From Ophiosphaerella korrae (lineage: Eukaryota > Ascomycota > Dothideomycetes > Pleosporales > Phaeosphaeriaceae): 64,000 nt of DNA. Of the stretch, positions 20,901 through 30,896 are shown one piece after another. Under the pieces are notes generated by a model. That model ran no database searches. It saw only the letters and a program-made list of their open reading frames with translations, and was not told the DNA's origin. A program made the position numbers and the translations under genes. Numbering within the stretch: the stretch's first letter is position 1; every line of letters begins with the position of its first letter. The stretch lies in contig JALNQF010000006.1 of NCBI GenBank assembly GCA_028456385.1, positions 372,001-436,000 on the forward strand, read 5' to 3'.

Positions 20901-22632
20901 AGGTGCAGGATTGTGTGGGTGGTGGCGCGAGAGCCCTGGCCCCGAAATCGAAACCCAGGAGCGATAAGAACCGGACGTATAGGGTGGAGCTGGGATACGC
21001 CTGTGACTGAACCCGGTTGCACCGCACGAGGCTGCCAGTGCCAGCACTGGCTTTTACGCAACCCTTACAGTGTTCCGTTTGTAGACCTCAAAAAACAAGA
21101 TATACTCATCAGGATTCAGAACCGTTCGACTTATAGCAATTGTGGGCAGTGAAAGAGGTTGAGAGGTCAGGCCGCTAATCATACGATTTTGTGCTGCTGC
21201 AAGTCATGAACGACCTAGTTCTTCCCCAAACAGTTCTCTGACTGCACAAGTCAGTTGATGTTACGACAGAGATTCTTTCTTAACCACTAATCGTCTTGAA
21301 ATTTATGTATTACATTTAAAAAAAGCATCCCTTTCCCTGCCCCAACTCCTCCTTTCATCTTACTTGTTCGAACTTGTCCATATTAGTATCACCGAGCTTC
21401 TCTAGAAGCTATTTTCAAGCAGCACACGGGTGCTGGGTCACTGACAGGCCCCCGGCCGGAAGCAACTCGGTGAAGCTGTTACGGAGTAATTATTTTCAGC
21501 TGTTACAGAAAATTGTCAGCTATTCAAGTGTCAAACCGTAATTTTGGGTTCGTTGGGCGCTGATACCATTGAGCGACACGGAACGATCGCAACGCCTCTA
21601 GGGCTGCTTACCTAGACTCGATACCATACATAAGCAAACCGCACGTCATGCTAAAGAGCTCCGCCTTTGCAATTTGATCTATGTGCTGCAAGTCACAACG
21701 CTGGTGACGAGCATCGGGTGGTGCCTCCCAGTAGGTACCTATCTCTTTGCATTATTGAAGTCCAACAGACGGGACACTACCACGAAATGACCCCGAGCCG
21801 AACAGGCCACCCATCCAGGGACACTTCCGGAACCGAATGTACTTCGTATTTATAAGCATAGCAGCTGATGATGTGCTTTTGCACATTGCTGCCCAAGCGA
21901 GAAGAGGCACAATAGGCATAAAATTCAACTAGCATTCATGTGATATCCATAATTCCACAAGATTAAGCTCTTCCAAGCCTGATAATAAAAGGCGGTCGGT
22001 GAAGATGGCGAGTTATCTAAGGAAGTCTTCATCCGCTGGGCGCCTCACTAGAAGGTGGATCGCCTCTAAGTTCCTGTAGAACAACCGGCTGGAATGGACA
22101 GGAAGCAAAGGGTGTTTGAGGTTCCACGCGCTGAGAAGTTGTTTGTGAACTTCTACCTTTGCCTACGTCTTGATCGGTTTGCTTACAGTAAAGAGAACCC
22201 TATTTTTACATGATTTTGGTATCTAGCTACGCTTCTCGGAGTGATGATGGAACTTCAGCTATTCAATACACTTCATCGTTCTATCCTCATTTTTCCAACC
22301 ACTGGTCCCATTTTCCTTCAAAGTCCTCGCATGGCCCTTTCCTTACGTCTACAAACCATACAGGAACAATCAAACCACCTGACGCATTCGTGGCCTCGTC
22401 GCAACGACGTGGACACTTGTACCACTGAGCCACGACTGCCCATGATCTCAACCAACTACGATCGAAGTACATCGCGCCATGTCCCACAACACTGCCCTCC
22501 TCGTAAGCAGTGAGCTGTACTGTCCAGCAGTAGAATATCTATTTAATCAAGTATCTCACCCTCCTCCATTGATACAAACTGCGTCCTGCATGTACCCCTA
22601 ACAACAACAACAAGCAACAACCTCAACTCACC
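17973..22632. other. 4.7 kb gene-free span
   Basis: No conserved ORF, rRNA or confident tRNA is visible. The start holds the 3' end of the transcription factor. T-rich runs lie at 20090-20165. A structured tRNA-like fragment is at 22365-22440 on minus. The last 70 bp are CAA-rich and look like the 5' leader of the next gene. Confidence 0.55.
22365..22440 (-). other. tRNA-like or hairpin fragment, probably not a functional tRNA
   Basis: On minus, TGGCTCAGTGGTA matches a tRNA A box exactly, and GGTTTGATTG about 57 nt later is a degenerate B box. Stems GTGGC/GCCAC (22390-22394 with 22429-22433) and CGTCG/CGACG (22397-22401 with 22405-22409) are present. The acceptor stem and a proper T arm are not, so this is at best a tRNA relic or tRNA-derived element. 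Confidence 0.25.
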
Positions 22633-23517
22633 ATGCTCTACCAACTACGCTGCCCCCATTGCCACAAGTCATACACATGCAACGCTGCATGCGAATCCAC
22701 ACAAGCCCAAGTGCAAAACAGCAACACGTCTTCGCCGTCTCGCGCACCGCCCCCAAAACCCCACTACTACCACTACTTCTACTACATCGCCAACTCGATC
22801 CAAAACCCGCCCGCCAGACACTTTGACGGCCTGGCCGCCTCACCACGCACCACCGACAGTATACATTGCGCTGATAAGCCACAAAGGCAAATGCACCAAT
22901 GCCACATATGCTGATTATTAGCACCCGCGAAAGCAGATATGGCCAGGCGGACCACGACCACCACACAAGACGACGACGACGACGACGACGATGACGTCGT
23001 CGTCCGCTCGATTCTTCGCTCTCGTGCGCGCCGCCCGCCCCCTTGCCGCCCAACAATCTACATTGTGACGTTTGCTACGGCCCGTGTGCCCAATCGTAGT
23101 AGAGAGGTTATGCGATTGCTGGACGAGCAACTGCCGCGTCGCGATCCCCCTATCCCGCATCTGTACACCATCGATGCGCGGTACATGACGCCTCCGTCGG
23201 CGGCCCTGTGTGCGGCTTACTCGGGCGTCTCGGGCGTGATCCAGGACGTGGTGATGCAGGATCGGGCTGCGCACGAGGCAGTTGATGTTGCTGTTCGCGA
23301 GCTGATTGCGTTTGGGAGAGAGAAGGGGGGAGCAAGGGCGAGAAAGGAGGTGAGTTTGAGTGTTTGTTGTGTGGCGGGGACGCATCGAAGTGTTGCAATT
23401 GGGGAGCTGATTGCACAGGGCGTCAAGGCAGAGGTAAGAAGGATGGGGTTCAAAGAAGGGGTTGTGATTGTGGTCAGGCATGTGCACCGGATCAAGGGAC
23501 GGTGTGATCCGATCTAA
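22633..23517 (+). CDS. RapZ C-terminal-domain-like protein
   Basis: Modelled as exons 22633-22858 and 22922-23517, 273 residues; the 63-nt intron 22859-22921 is GT-AG and phase-matched. The start has a good context (TCACC before ATG) after a CAA-rich leader. If the intron model is wrong, the ATG at 22939 would give a 192-residue single-exon protein with the same domain. The C-terminal half carries CCVAGTHRSVAIGELIAQG and VVRHVHRIKGR, matching the GCTGG(K/R)HRSV and HRD signatures of the bacterial RapZ C-terminal domain, plus IDARYMTPP and a GVSGVIQDVV helix equivalent to the conserved region before it. The N-terminus has CPHC and an Asp run from GAC repeats (22969-22992). In bacteria RapZ senses amino-sugar precursor and guides RNase E; those partners are absent in fungi, so the function here is unknown. 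Confidence 0.72.
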
Positions 23518-23730
23518 GTGGTCTGGGGATATCTCGAGGAAAGCAAAGATGGAGGAGAATACCCCTAGTAGCGATGAAATTGAAACCTGAGATTGTTCTA
23601 CATGGAAAAATGACATGGAAATGTTTACCCCTCACGGTGTGCAGAGTGCTACCTTGACTCCGACACGACTTTTGGAAAACCTGTTGCCCCTGATGTTTTG
23701 CTTTGTACAAACCCCCCCCATATTGCGTAC

Positions 23731-25221
23731 TTATGTCGTCTTCTTTTTTCCAATGCTTGTGTCAATGCTTCCCAAAACCCAAACAGCGGCGAACACAGCA
23801 AGCATGCCCAAAGTAATGACGACTGGCTTCCTGTAGCCAGCTGTCCAGGGATAATCATATGTCACGATTAACTGGCGGTCCTTGAAATCATCTACTAGGT
23901 TGATCGCCGTAAGAGTGAGTGCAGTGCGTCCGAGTGTGTCCATGAACGTCTTGTGTAGGCTTATCGAGTCCTCTACAATCGGGACGGTGGTGGCGAAGTT
24001 GACGTTTGTAGCACCTTCTGGTAGAATAACACGCAGGTTGACGCGGGCATAAGAGATGCCTTCACCAGAACGGGGCCCCTCGAGGAAGGGAACATTGAGA
24101 ACATAAGTTTCGCCAGTGGAAAGCTTGCGTAGGTAAGTTGACAAATCTGCATTCCAGCCTACACGGAAGCTGTACTTCCAGCCACCAAAGACGGGATATC
24201 TGGGCTTCAATTCTAGGAGCGCCTCCTTCTTACCGGGACGAAATTTGGAGGTGGAGACGTTTCCAATGTCGTCGGTAAAGTATGGGTCTACGGCGCCTGG
24301 GTGGAGGGGAAGATTCAGCCCCTTGAGCGCAGACGTAGGCGGGTTCATGTACGACTGCTTCTGCCACTCGACGCGCGAGAAGTGATTCTTGAGGGCGGCG
24401 CCTTGGTTCACGAGCCAGTACCGCTCCTCGGAGGCCAGGTTGCCGCCCCAGTGGGAGACCTCAATGTCGCGCTCCAAAAGAGTAGCATGTGTGACGGGCT
24501 TCGTAAACTCGTAGCGCACGCTCACGGGCTGCTGGGCACCTGCCGGAACATTGGTATAGAGGCCGTATGTAAAGGTCGAGCCCTGCTTCTGCGGGTCCTT
24601 CTTCTGCTCGTCATTGAGCTCGGCGGGGAGGGAGGTGAAGTCTGGGACGTCGGTGGTGGGGAATTTGACCTTGGTTCGCTGCTTCTCGGTCAGGTATGCC
24701 GAGGTGGTGTACGCACTAAAGGTGTACTGCAGATACTGCTTATCCGCCTGGGCAATCTCGGCAGGGACGGGGTGGAGAGAGGAGAGGACCGAGTAGGAGA
24801 TGGTGAGCGTCTGCTGGGCCGTGGGCGCGAGGGGCTCGGCGAGGCTGATCTTGTAGAATTCCGTGGCCGTGTCAGCGGCCAAGCCTACAGCCTCAACTGC
24901 GAATGTGCCCTTGTCCGCAGCCTTCTTGTCTCTGGCTTCGAGGCCTCCAATCTTGGATATCAGGCGCGTCTCAAACGGCAGATAGTATTCCGATTGCGGC
25001 TTCGCGTCAATGTTCTCGATTATGACATTGATTGTTTCCCGGGCGAATCCCTTGTCGAGATTGATGTTCCTGACCAGATTGGTGTTCTTGAACACCTGTG
25101 GAGGCGCAAATGTGCTCGGCAGCACTTGCTTGGAGCGCAGCGGCTTCGACTGGTTGAGCTCGGCTGCTACCAAGCTCGAGATGGCGGCTGTGCAGCTCGC
25201 AAACAAAGATATCGACCTCAT
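23731..25221 (-). CDS. OST1: Oligosaccharyltransferase subunit OST1 (ribophorin I)
   Basis: A single exon of 496 residues, near yeast Ost1 (476). The subunit belongs to the ER oligosaccharyltransferase that moves the dolichol-linked glycan onto Asn-X-Ser/Thr sites, where it helps position substrates. It has a signal peptide (about residues 1-20), a long luminal ribophorin I domain with LPFETRLISKIGG and the VTYDYPW block near the end, one transmembrane segment about residues 466-485 and a short Lys-rich cytosolic tail ending KKKTT. It shares a 242-bp divergent promoter with the pseudouridine enzyme gene. A 344-codon open frame lies antisense to it but has no independent support. Confidence 0.95.
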   Translation of the reverse strand: MRSISLFASCTAAISSLVAAELNQSKPLRSKQVLPSTFAPPQVFKNTNLVRNINLDKGFARETINVIIENIDAKPQSEYYLPFETRLISKIGGLEARDKKAADKGTFAVEAVGLAADTATEFYKISLAEPLAPTAQQTLTISYSVLSSLHPVPAEIAQADKQYLQYTFSAYTTSAYLTEKQRTKVKFPTTDVPDFTSLPAELNDEQKKDPQKQGSTFTYGLYTNVPAGAQQPVSVRYEFTKPVTHATLLERDIEVSHWGGNLASEERYWLVNQGAALKNHFSRVEWQKQSYMNPPTSALKGLNLPLHPGAVDPYFTDDIGNVSTSKFRPGKKEALLELKPRYPVFGGWKYSFRVGWNADLSTYLRKLSTGETYVLNVPFLEGPRSGEGISYARVNLRVILPEGATNVNFATTVPIVEDSISLHKTFMDTLGRTALTLTAINLVDDFKDRQLIVTYDYPWTAGYRKPVVITLGMLAVFAAVWVLGSIDTSIGKKKTT

Positions 25222-25463
25222 GTTGGGGGGCAGTCAAGTCACCCAGTCATGTGTGAGGTTGGGGGAATTGGAAAAAGGCACGTGGTGGGTGGCGGTGGTG
25301 GTGCTGTTGTTGTAGCGATTGATATGCTTGATTGATGCGTCGTGTTCTCTTCGTCGGAGGTCTGGACACCTCCGTGTCTTGGCAAATGGGGCTCAAGCTC
25401 AGGCTCAAGCTTCCTTGCCTGCCCCGCCGCCATTGCATCGCTCAAGACACCACACACGCCAAC
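25222..25463. promoter_or_regulatory. Divergent promoter OST1 / pseudouridine enzyme
   Basis: 242 bp between two head-to-head start codons must contain both promoters and leaders. No TATA box is evident. Confidence 0.6.
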
Positions 25464-28018
25464 ATGGGACTGCTATCAAAAGCTGCATATAGGCCCCGTG
25501 TGCCCTCCTACCGGGCTGGATTGCTGTGCTGCGCGGGGAGGCGTCACCTGACCAACAATGGCTTCTTTCGCGTCTCGGACGAGGTGCGTGAAGCGCTGCA
25601 CTCGAAAAAGCCTGTGGTCGCGCTGGAGACGACAATATATACCCATGGTAGAACCTGTCCTCGCACGCAGCCGGAGCCCAATGGCTACTTACCGTCGCAG
25701 GCTTCCCTTATCCCGAGAACGTGGCCCTCGCCTCCCTGCTCGAAAGCGTGGTGCGCACCCATGGCGCGGTCCCTGCAACCATAGGTATACTAGACGGTGT
25801 AGCACGTGTTGGCATGGGCCCAGAGGAGCTGATTAGGCTGGCCTCATCTGCTGGCAACTCCACTACCCTGAAGCTGTCACGGCGAGATCTGAGCTATGCT
25901 GGGGGTCTGCGGTTGACTGGCAAGCTGTTTAATGGGGGCACTACAATATCTGGCACAATGCTGCTGGCCCACTTGGCTGGCATCAAGATATTCGGCACAG
26001 GTGGCTTGGGCGGCGTCCACCGTGGTGCCGAGTCCAGCATGGACATATCTGCCGACTTGACAGAGCTGGGCAGGACGCCTGTGACTGTTATCTCAAGTGG
26101 CTGCAAAAGCTTCCTGGACATAGGTAGAACTATCGAGTATCTTGAAACCGAAGGCGTTGGTGTGGGCACCTTTGCGGATGGTCGCAAAGGCAAAGTAGAC
26201 TTTCCAGCATTCTGGTCCAGAGACAGCGGTATCAAAAGCCCAGTGACCATCGCAGACGAAATGGAGGCGGCTGCTATCATACGTGGGTACCCGTGCATGT
26301 CAGATGTTATTACTTCGCTGACCCCCCTTAGACGCCCAGCACTCTCTCCAGATACAATCCGGTCTCCTCTTCGCCAACCCAGTGCCCACAGAGTTTGCGA
26401 TCCCAAAAGAAGAGATGGATGTCGTTATAGCGGAAGCATTACGACAAGCCGACGCCTCCAACATAATAGGCAAAGACAATACACCCTTTGTCTTAAGCAA
26501 AATCAGGGAGCTTACCAAAGGCAAGAGCATTCCAGCCAATAGGGCACTCATCGAATCCAATGTTAAGCGAGCCTCCATCGTAGCCCGGGAGCTAGCCATA
26601 CTAGAGGCCAAGCAGGATGAAGCCCAAGGGTGAGCCATCACCCTTGTTGTTTGAATATGGTTCTGGTGCTGATGTAGGTATGTAGAAGTCTTGCGTACCC
26701 TACTTCCTCGAACCCGACGCCCATATCCGCCGTGAAAGAGACAATTATTGGCCCACCTTCGTCGGCTTCAACAATCTCTTCTGCAGCTTACTCTTCTAAC
26801 TCTTCTGAAACCGCACCAGAAGCAGAAGGGATTGTCGTCGCCGGTGCTCTTGCAGTTGACTTTTCCTGTGATTACACTCCGCCCTCAGAAGCCATAAACC
26901 AGATCCAACCATTACCACATACCTCAAATCCAGCTGTCATCAGCCAGAGCCTTGGTGGTGTAGCTCATAATGTTGCCAAAGCTGCTTATTTACTTGGTGG
27001 GGCTGCATACCTCAAAAGTGCAGTGGGTGATGACCTTAGCGGCCGAGCAGCTATCAGCCAGCTCCGCGATGAAGGCATGTCCACTGTTGGCATAGAAGTG
27101 ATACCAAGGCCAGCCAGAACCGCACAATATGTAGCCATAAATGATGCGAAGAAAGATCTTGCGTTAGCTATGGCCGATATGTCTATTCTCGAATCACTCA
27201 CTCAAAACACAATAAACAACTTTACTACCTCCTTTCTGTCGTCAGCTCGACCTGCCGTCTTCGTCGCAGATGCGAATTGGTCATCTGCAGCCCTCCAAAC
27301 CTGGTTCCAAGCCGCACGTCACGCTTCAACGACAACCATGTTTGAACCAGTGTCAACTGCAAAAGCAATCCGCATCTTCCCACCAGCTTCCTCGTCCCCT
27401 ACAAACCCGAATACATACCCCAACCCACTGGTGGATATCATAACGCCAAACAGATACGAAATAACTGCCCTTCATAACTTCGCACACAAGTCATCTTACT
27501 TCGAACAACCGACATGGTTCTCCGTCATCGACGCCCTCGCCATCCCATCGTCAGGCCTCCGCGTTCCGCTCGCAGTCACCACAACACCCGCTCTCGTAGA
27601 TCAAGGCATCCCCCAACAAGCCATAAAGCTCCTCCCATTCTTCCCTACCATCTTAACCAAGCTCGGGGCCCAGGGCGTCCTCATGGTCAAGCTCCTGTCA
27701 TCCCACGCCCCAGAGCTGCACTCCGAGTCTGAACGGCCGTACGTGCTCGCGCGGAACATGTCTGGCCACGAAAACGTCGGGGGCCTATATGTTCGGCTAT
27801 TTCCGCCGGAGCGTGTCCTCGCGGCCGCGGAAGTCGTTAGTGTGAATGGGATTGGTGATACGTTTTGTGGGGCGCTCGCTGTGGGTTTGGAGCGAGGGGC
27901 AAAGGTACAGGATGTGATTGATTTTGCACAGAGGGCGGCGGGACTGAGTCTGAGGTGTACGGAGAGTGTGAGTTGGGAGTTGAGGAAGTTGAGGGGCGAG
28001 GTTGATAAGTTGGTATGA
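25464..28018 (+). CDS. Bifunctional pseudouridine-5'-phosphate glycosidase / pseudouridine kinase
   Basis: Four exons, 25464-25647, 25701-26282, 26332-26629 and 26686-28018, encode 798 residues. The N-terminal PsuG half (about 35-355) cleaves pseudouridine 5'-phosphate; the C-terminal PfkB half (about 403-798) phosphorylates pseudouridine to supply it. Likely catalytic PsuG residues are Glu55 (ALETTIYTHG), Lys119 (TLKLSRRDL) and Lys197 (SGCKSFLD). The kinase shows GGVAHNVAKAA and the catalytic GIGD motif with Asp746. Intron 3 joins the halves through a Ser/Thr-rich linker; if retained, its own second codon position creates TGA at 26631-26633 and yields a glycosidase-only protein. The Arg-rich N-terminus (MGLLSKAAYRPRVP) could be a mitochondrial presequence. 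Such glycosidase-kinase fusions are known in fungi and other eukaryotes. Confidence 0.92.
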
Positions 28019-28247
28019 TTGCAGTGGGAATTCTTCGGGAATTGTATGCATAGATGGGTACAGGTACAATATCCAAACGGTACTGGTACGTCGTTTACTC
28101 GATCTCTATAGGCAAAATCTATGCGCAGTGCACTATGGTACAAACACCTCGACGCCCGCTCCTAGTCCTTGAGTGTCTCCGGGTATCCTCATCCGAAATT
28201 ATGCAAGCCTCATCTCATCTTATGTCTTCCCCAACATGTCTATTCCT

Positions 28248-29619
28248 CTATAATTCATCATGTCCCTCGCCATCCTTGGGGAACTTGATAGCACCCTGAG
28301 GCCTACCCAAGCTCTCGTCCAGTTTCACGCCCCCCTTCTTTCTGTACTTTTCCCATACAGACCAAAACTCCTTTTCCATACTCTTCTCCATCATGTCAGG
28401 GAGCACGACTACGTACTCGACATGTAGGTCACCATAGGCCTCACCCTCATTGTTCTCGAGCTGTTGGTGCCATATTGGCATGCCTTCGTCTTTGATGATT
28501 TGAACAGTGTGGGGCTGCACAACCTCGCCGCGTTTGCGCGAAAGTTGGACGATGTGACCGTCGAGATGGGTGATGTTGCGTGTCCAGTCGCCCATCCATG
28601 CTTCTCTCAGAGATAAGACTTCGCGCCAGAACAGATCCTTGCCACGTCGGCGGAAAAAGGTGCCATCTGTACGTTCGTGATCTTGTTGGCCATGTGAAGC
28701 GTCAGCTTCTACCAGATGCACGATGAGGTCGCCGGCCACGTAATCGGGGCTTTCATCGGCTTCGTTCTCGTAGGTGATGCGCACGCCCTTTGGCATGCCC
28801 TTTTCGACCTCAAGGTCATGGGTTTCTGATTCTCGAACCACACGGCTACCAGCGCAGACAGAGCAGGGGTGTTTGATGGTCTTTCCTTTGCCGCCACACT
28901 TGTCGCAGTGCATTTGGACTTGTTGGAAGAGGCCAGGTGCAAGCTGTTGGCGTTGTATAACTATGCCACGGCCTGAACACCTGTCGCACGTGTCTACGTG
29001 GCCATCTGCTGAGCCTGAGCCTTCGCAGGCTGAGCAGACAGCCTGCTTCTCGATTGTGAACTCTGTCTTGCGACCATTGTAGAAGTCACGGAGGGGTATT
29101 GAGACTCGAACTTCCATATTTGGCCCCCGTCGCTCCCCACCATGGTGTCCAAAATGTCCTGATCCGCCGAAGAAGCGCGAGAAAAGGTCGAATGGGTCGT
29201 TTCCTCCCCGCTGACCACCGCCCTGCTTGTGCTGCTTGATGCCTTCGTGGCCGTATTGGTCATAAATCTTTCGTTGCTCTTCGTCGCTTAAGACCTCATA
29301 GGCTTCAGCTATGTCTATGAATCTTTGGTTCGCTGTTTCATCCCCACTACTTTCAGTCAGTAAAGGACGCCAACATGGAGCTACGCGACGTACGGGTTCT
29401 TATCAGGGTGGTATTTCTTGCTAAGGTTCTTGTATGCCTTCTTGATTTCTCGATCGGTCGCATTCTTTTTGAGGCCTAGGAGCTATAACATACTCTGTTA
29501 GTGCGCAGTTCAAGCAGAGAAAAGAACAAGGGAGCACCTGTACCAACCTTATAGTAGTCCTCTGCCCCCAGCACTACCAGGGCTAAACAAGCAAACAGCA
29601 GTGCTATCCTCAAGAGCAT
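28248..29619 (-). CDS. SCJ1: ER-luminal DnaJ/Hsp40 co-chaperone, SCJ1 type
   Basis: Exons 29619-29548, 29482-29394 and 29346 (or 29349)-28248 encode 419 or 420 residues. The protein stimulates the BiP ATPase in the ER lumen. It has a signal peptide (1-18), J domain from about residue 20 with HPD at 49-51, a Gly/Phe-rich linker ([13 protein letters not shown]), four CxxCxGxG-type zinc repeats ([32 protein letters not shown], the last degenerate), a DnaJ C-terminal substrate domain, and the ER retention signal HDEL at the very end. The second intron has tandem acceptors AAG and TAG three bases apart, giving NPSGDET or NPGDET with no frame change. It is divergent from the mitochondrial uS17m gene. 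Confidence 0.94.
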
Positions 29620-29894
29620 CTTGCTCTATGCGATGCACCGCAAAGGTGTCTAAATACTGGAAAAGAGCGGACGGAGTGATCCAATTTGAAATGTGAAGAC
29701 CAAAAGCTACATGGAAGTAGAAACGGAGTTCAAAACTAGACACCCGCGAAATATATGCACGGGCAGGTTGACAGGTTTATCAAACGTGGAAGTTCTGGAA
29801 GCTTGGTAGATAGCTTTGGACACGATAGCAACTCGCGAAAAGTAGGCCAATCGGAGCGGTCTAGGTCTTGGCACCCCAGCTCCGCTCACTTTTT
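29620..29894. promoter_or_regulatory. Divergent promoter SCJ1 / uS17m
   Basis: 275 bp separate the two start codons of these head-to-head genes. No distinct motif was recognised. Confidence 0.5.
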
Positions 29895-30638
29895 ATGCGG
29901 ACGTCTACCGCGAGGACCATGACCAATTGGGCCAAAGTCAAGACAATTGTGCCCTCGAGAACCTCAACCCCAATCACCGAAATGACCTCGATAGTGCCCA
30001 AACTTGCCAGACCGCTTCTCCCTCAATGTTTCCACAGCCAAAAGGTCGGCGTCGTCGTGTCGGCCGGCAAAATGGTAGGCGCAGTCAAAGTCCGTGTTGC
30101 AGAGCACGAATGGAACAAGAAATTCCGGAAACACTTCCCAGCGCCAAAAACCTACCTTGTTCGGGATCCCAATTCTTCGCTCGTTCCCGGTGATGTTGTG
30201 CGCATCACATCCGGCTACCGCACTTCCAAAGCAATCCACCACGTCGTAACCGCCATCGTTGCCCCGTTCGGCGAGCCAGTTGAGAATCGCCCGCCTGTAC
30301 TTACGCCCGCGCAATTAGAGGAGAGGTGCATACGACAGCGGCTGCTCAAGGATGTTAGGTCAGCAGAGAAGGGCCGGTTGACGAGCATTCAGAGGATAGC
30401 ACTTGCGCGGAAACAAGGCTTACCTATACCGAGCCTGGATGAGGCAATGAAGGGGCTGAGATTATACGAGGAGGATCTGCGGAATAGAGGGGTAGGAGCA
30501 GGGAAGGAGGAGAAGCACGAGGGAGAGGTTGGCCAACAATTGACCGCGAAACAGAGACGCATGGAGGAAGGGAAGAAGTCAAAGGCGGAGGCCAAGGCGG
30601 AAGAGAAGGTCAAGAGGGCGAGAAAACAGACATTATGA
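29895..30638 (+). CDS. MRPS17: Mitochondrial small-subunit ribosomal protein uS17m
   Basis: Single exon, 247 residues from ATG 29895. The S17 OB fold is visible as GVVVSAGKMVGAVKVRV, then HFPAPKTYLVRDPNSS, then GDVVRITSGYRTSKAIHHVV. uS17m binds 16S-like rRNA in the mitochondrial small subunit. The first 60 residues are basic and Thr/Ser-rich, consistent with a mitochondrial presequence. The C-terminal 100 residues form a charged Lys/Glu-rich extension absent from bacterial S17 but usual in fungal mitochondria. ATGs at 29919 and 29979 are in frame and would shorten the presequence; the choice is uncertain. Confidence 0.88.
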   Translation: MRTSTARTMTNWAKVKTIVPSRTSTPITEMTSIVPKLARPLLPQCFHSQKVGVVVSAGKMVGAVKVRVAEHEWNKKFRKHFPAPKTYLVRDPNSSLVPGDVVRITSGYRTSKAIHHVVTAIVAPFGEPVENRPPVLTPAQLEERCIRQRLLKDVRSAEKGRLTSIQRIALARKQGLPIPSLDEAMKGLRLYEEDLRNRGVGAGKEEKHEGEVGQQLTAKQRRMEEGKKSKAEAKAEEKVKRARKQTL

Positions 30639-30896
30639 GCTTGGGTAGGGGGAGATGCATCGAGAATACCCGAGTTTGATCCTTGGAAACCAGCCTAAGT
30701 GGCGTTTACATGTCGCTCATCATGTACTTATATTATGACATTGAAGCAGCATTGCATGCATAGAATACAATGTGGAGGGTATCGCAATATCATCCGCATC
30801 GCCTTCCCTAAGTGGCTAAAACTCCCAGTCCCGTGCTCGCAACTAACCGTACGCCATCTAAGCTTGCTCATGAACCATGATTATTCGTCAATACTA

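Noticed and set aside
22939..23056. Poly-Asp GAC repeat as a possible calcium-binding or signalling motif
   Set aside because: It is a trinucleotide microsatellite in a disordered region and supports no function.
24301..25335. 344-codon open frame on plus, antisense to OST1
   Set aside because: OST1 on minus is a complete, well-conserved gene; the antisense frame is Leu/Arg/Gly/Val-rich with no domain and is explained by codon bias of the sense gene.
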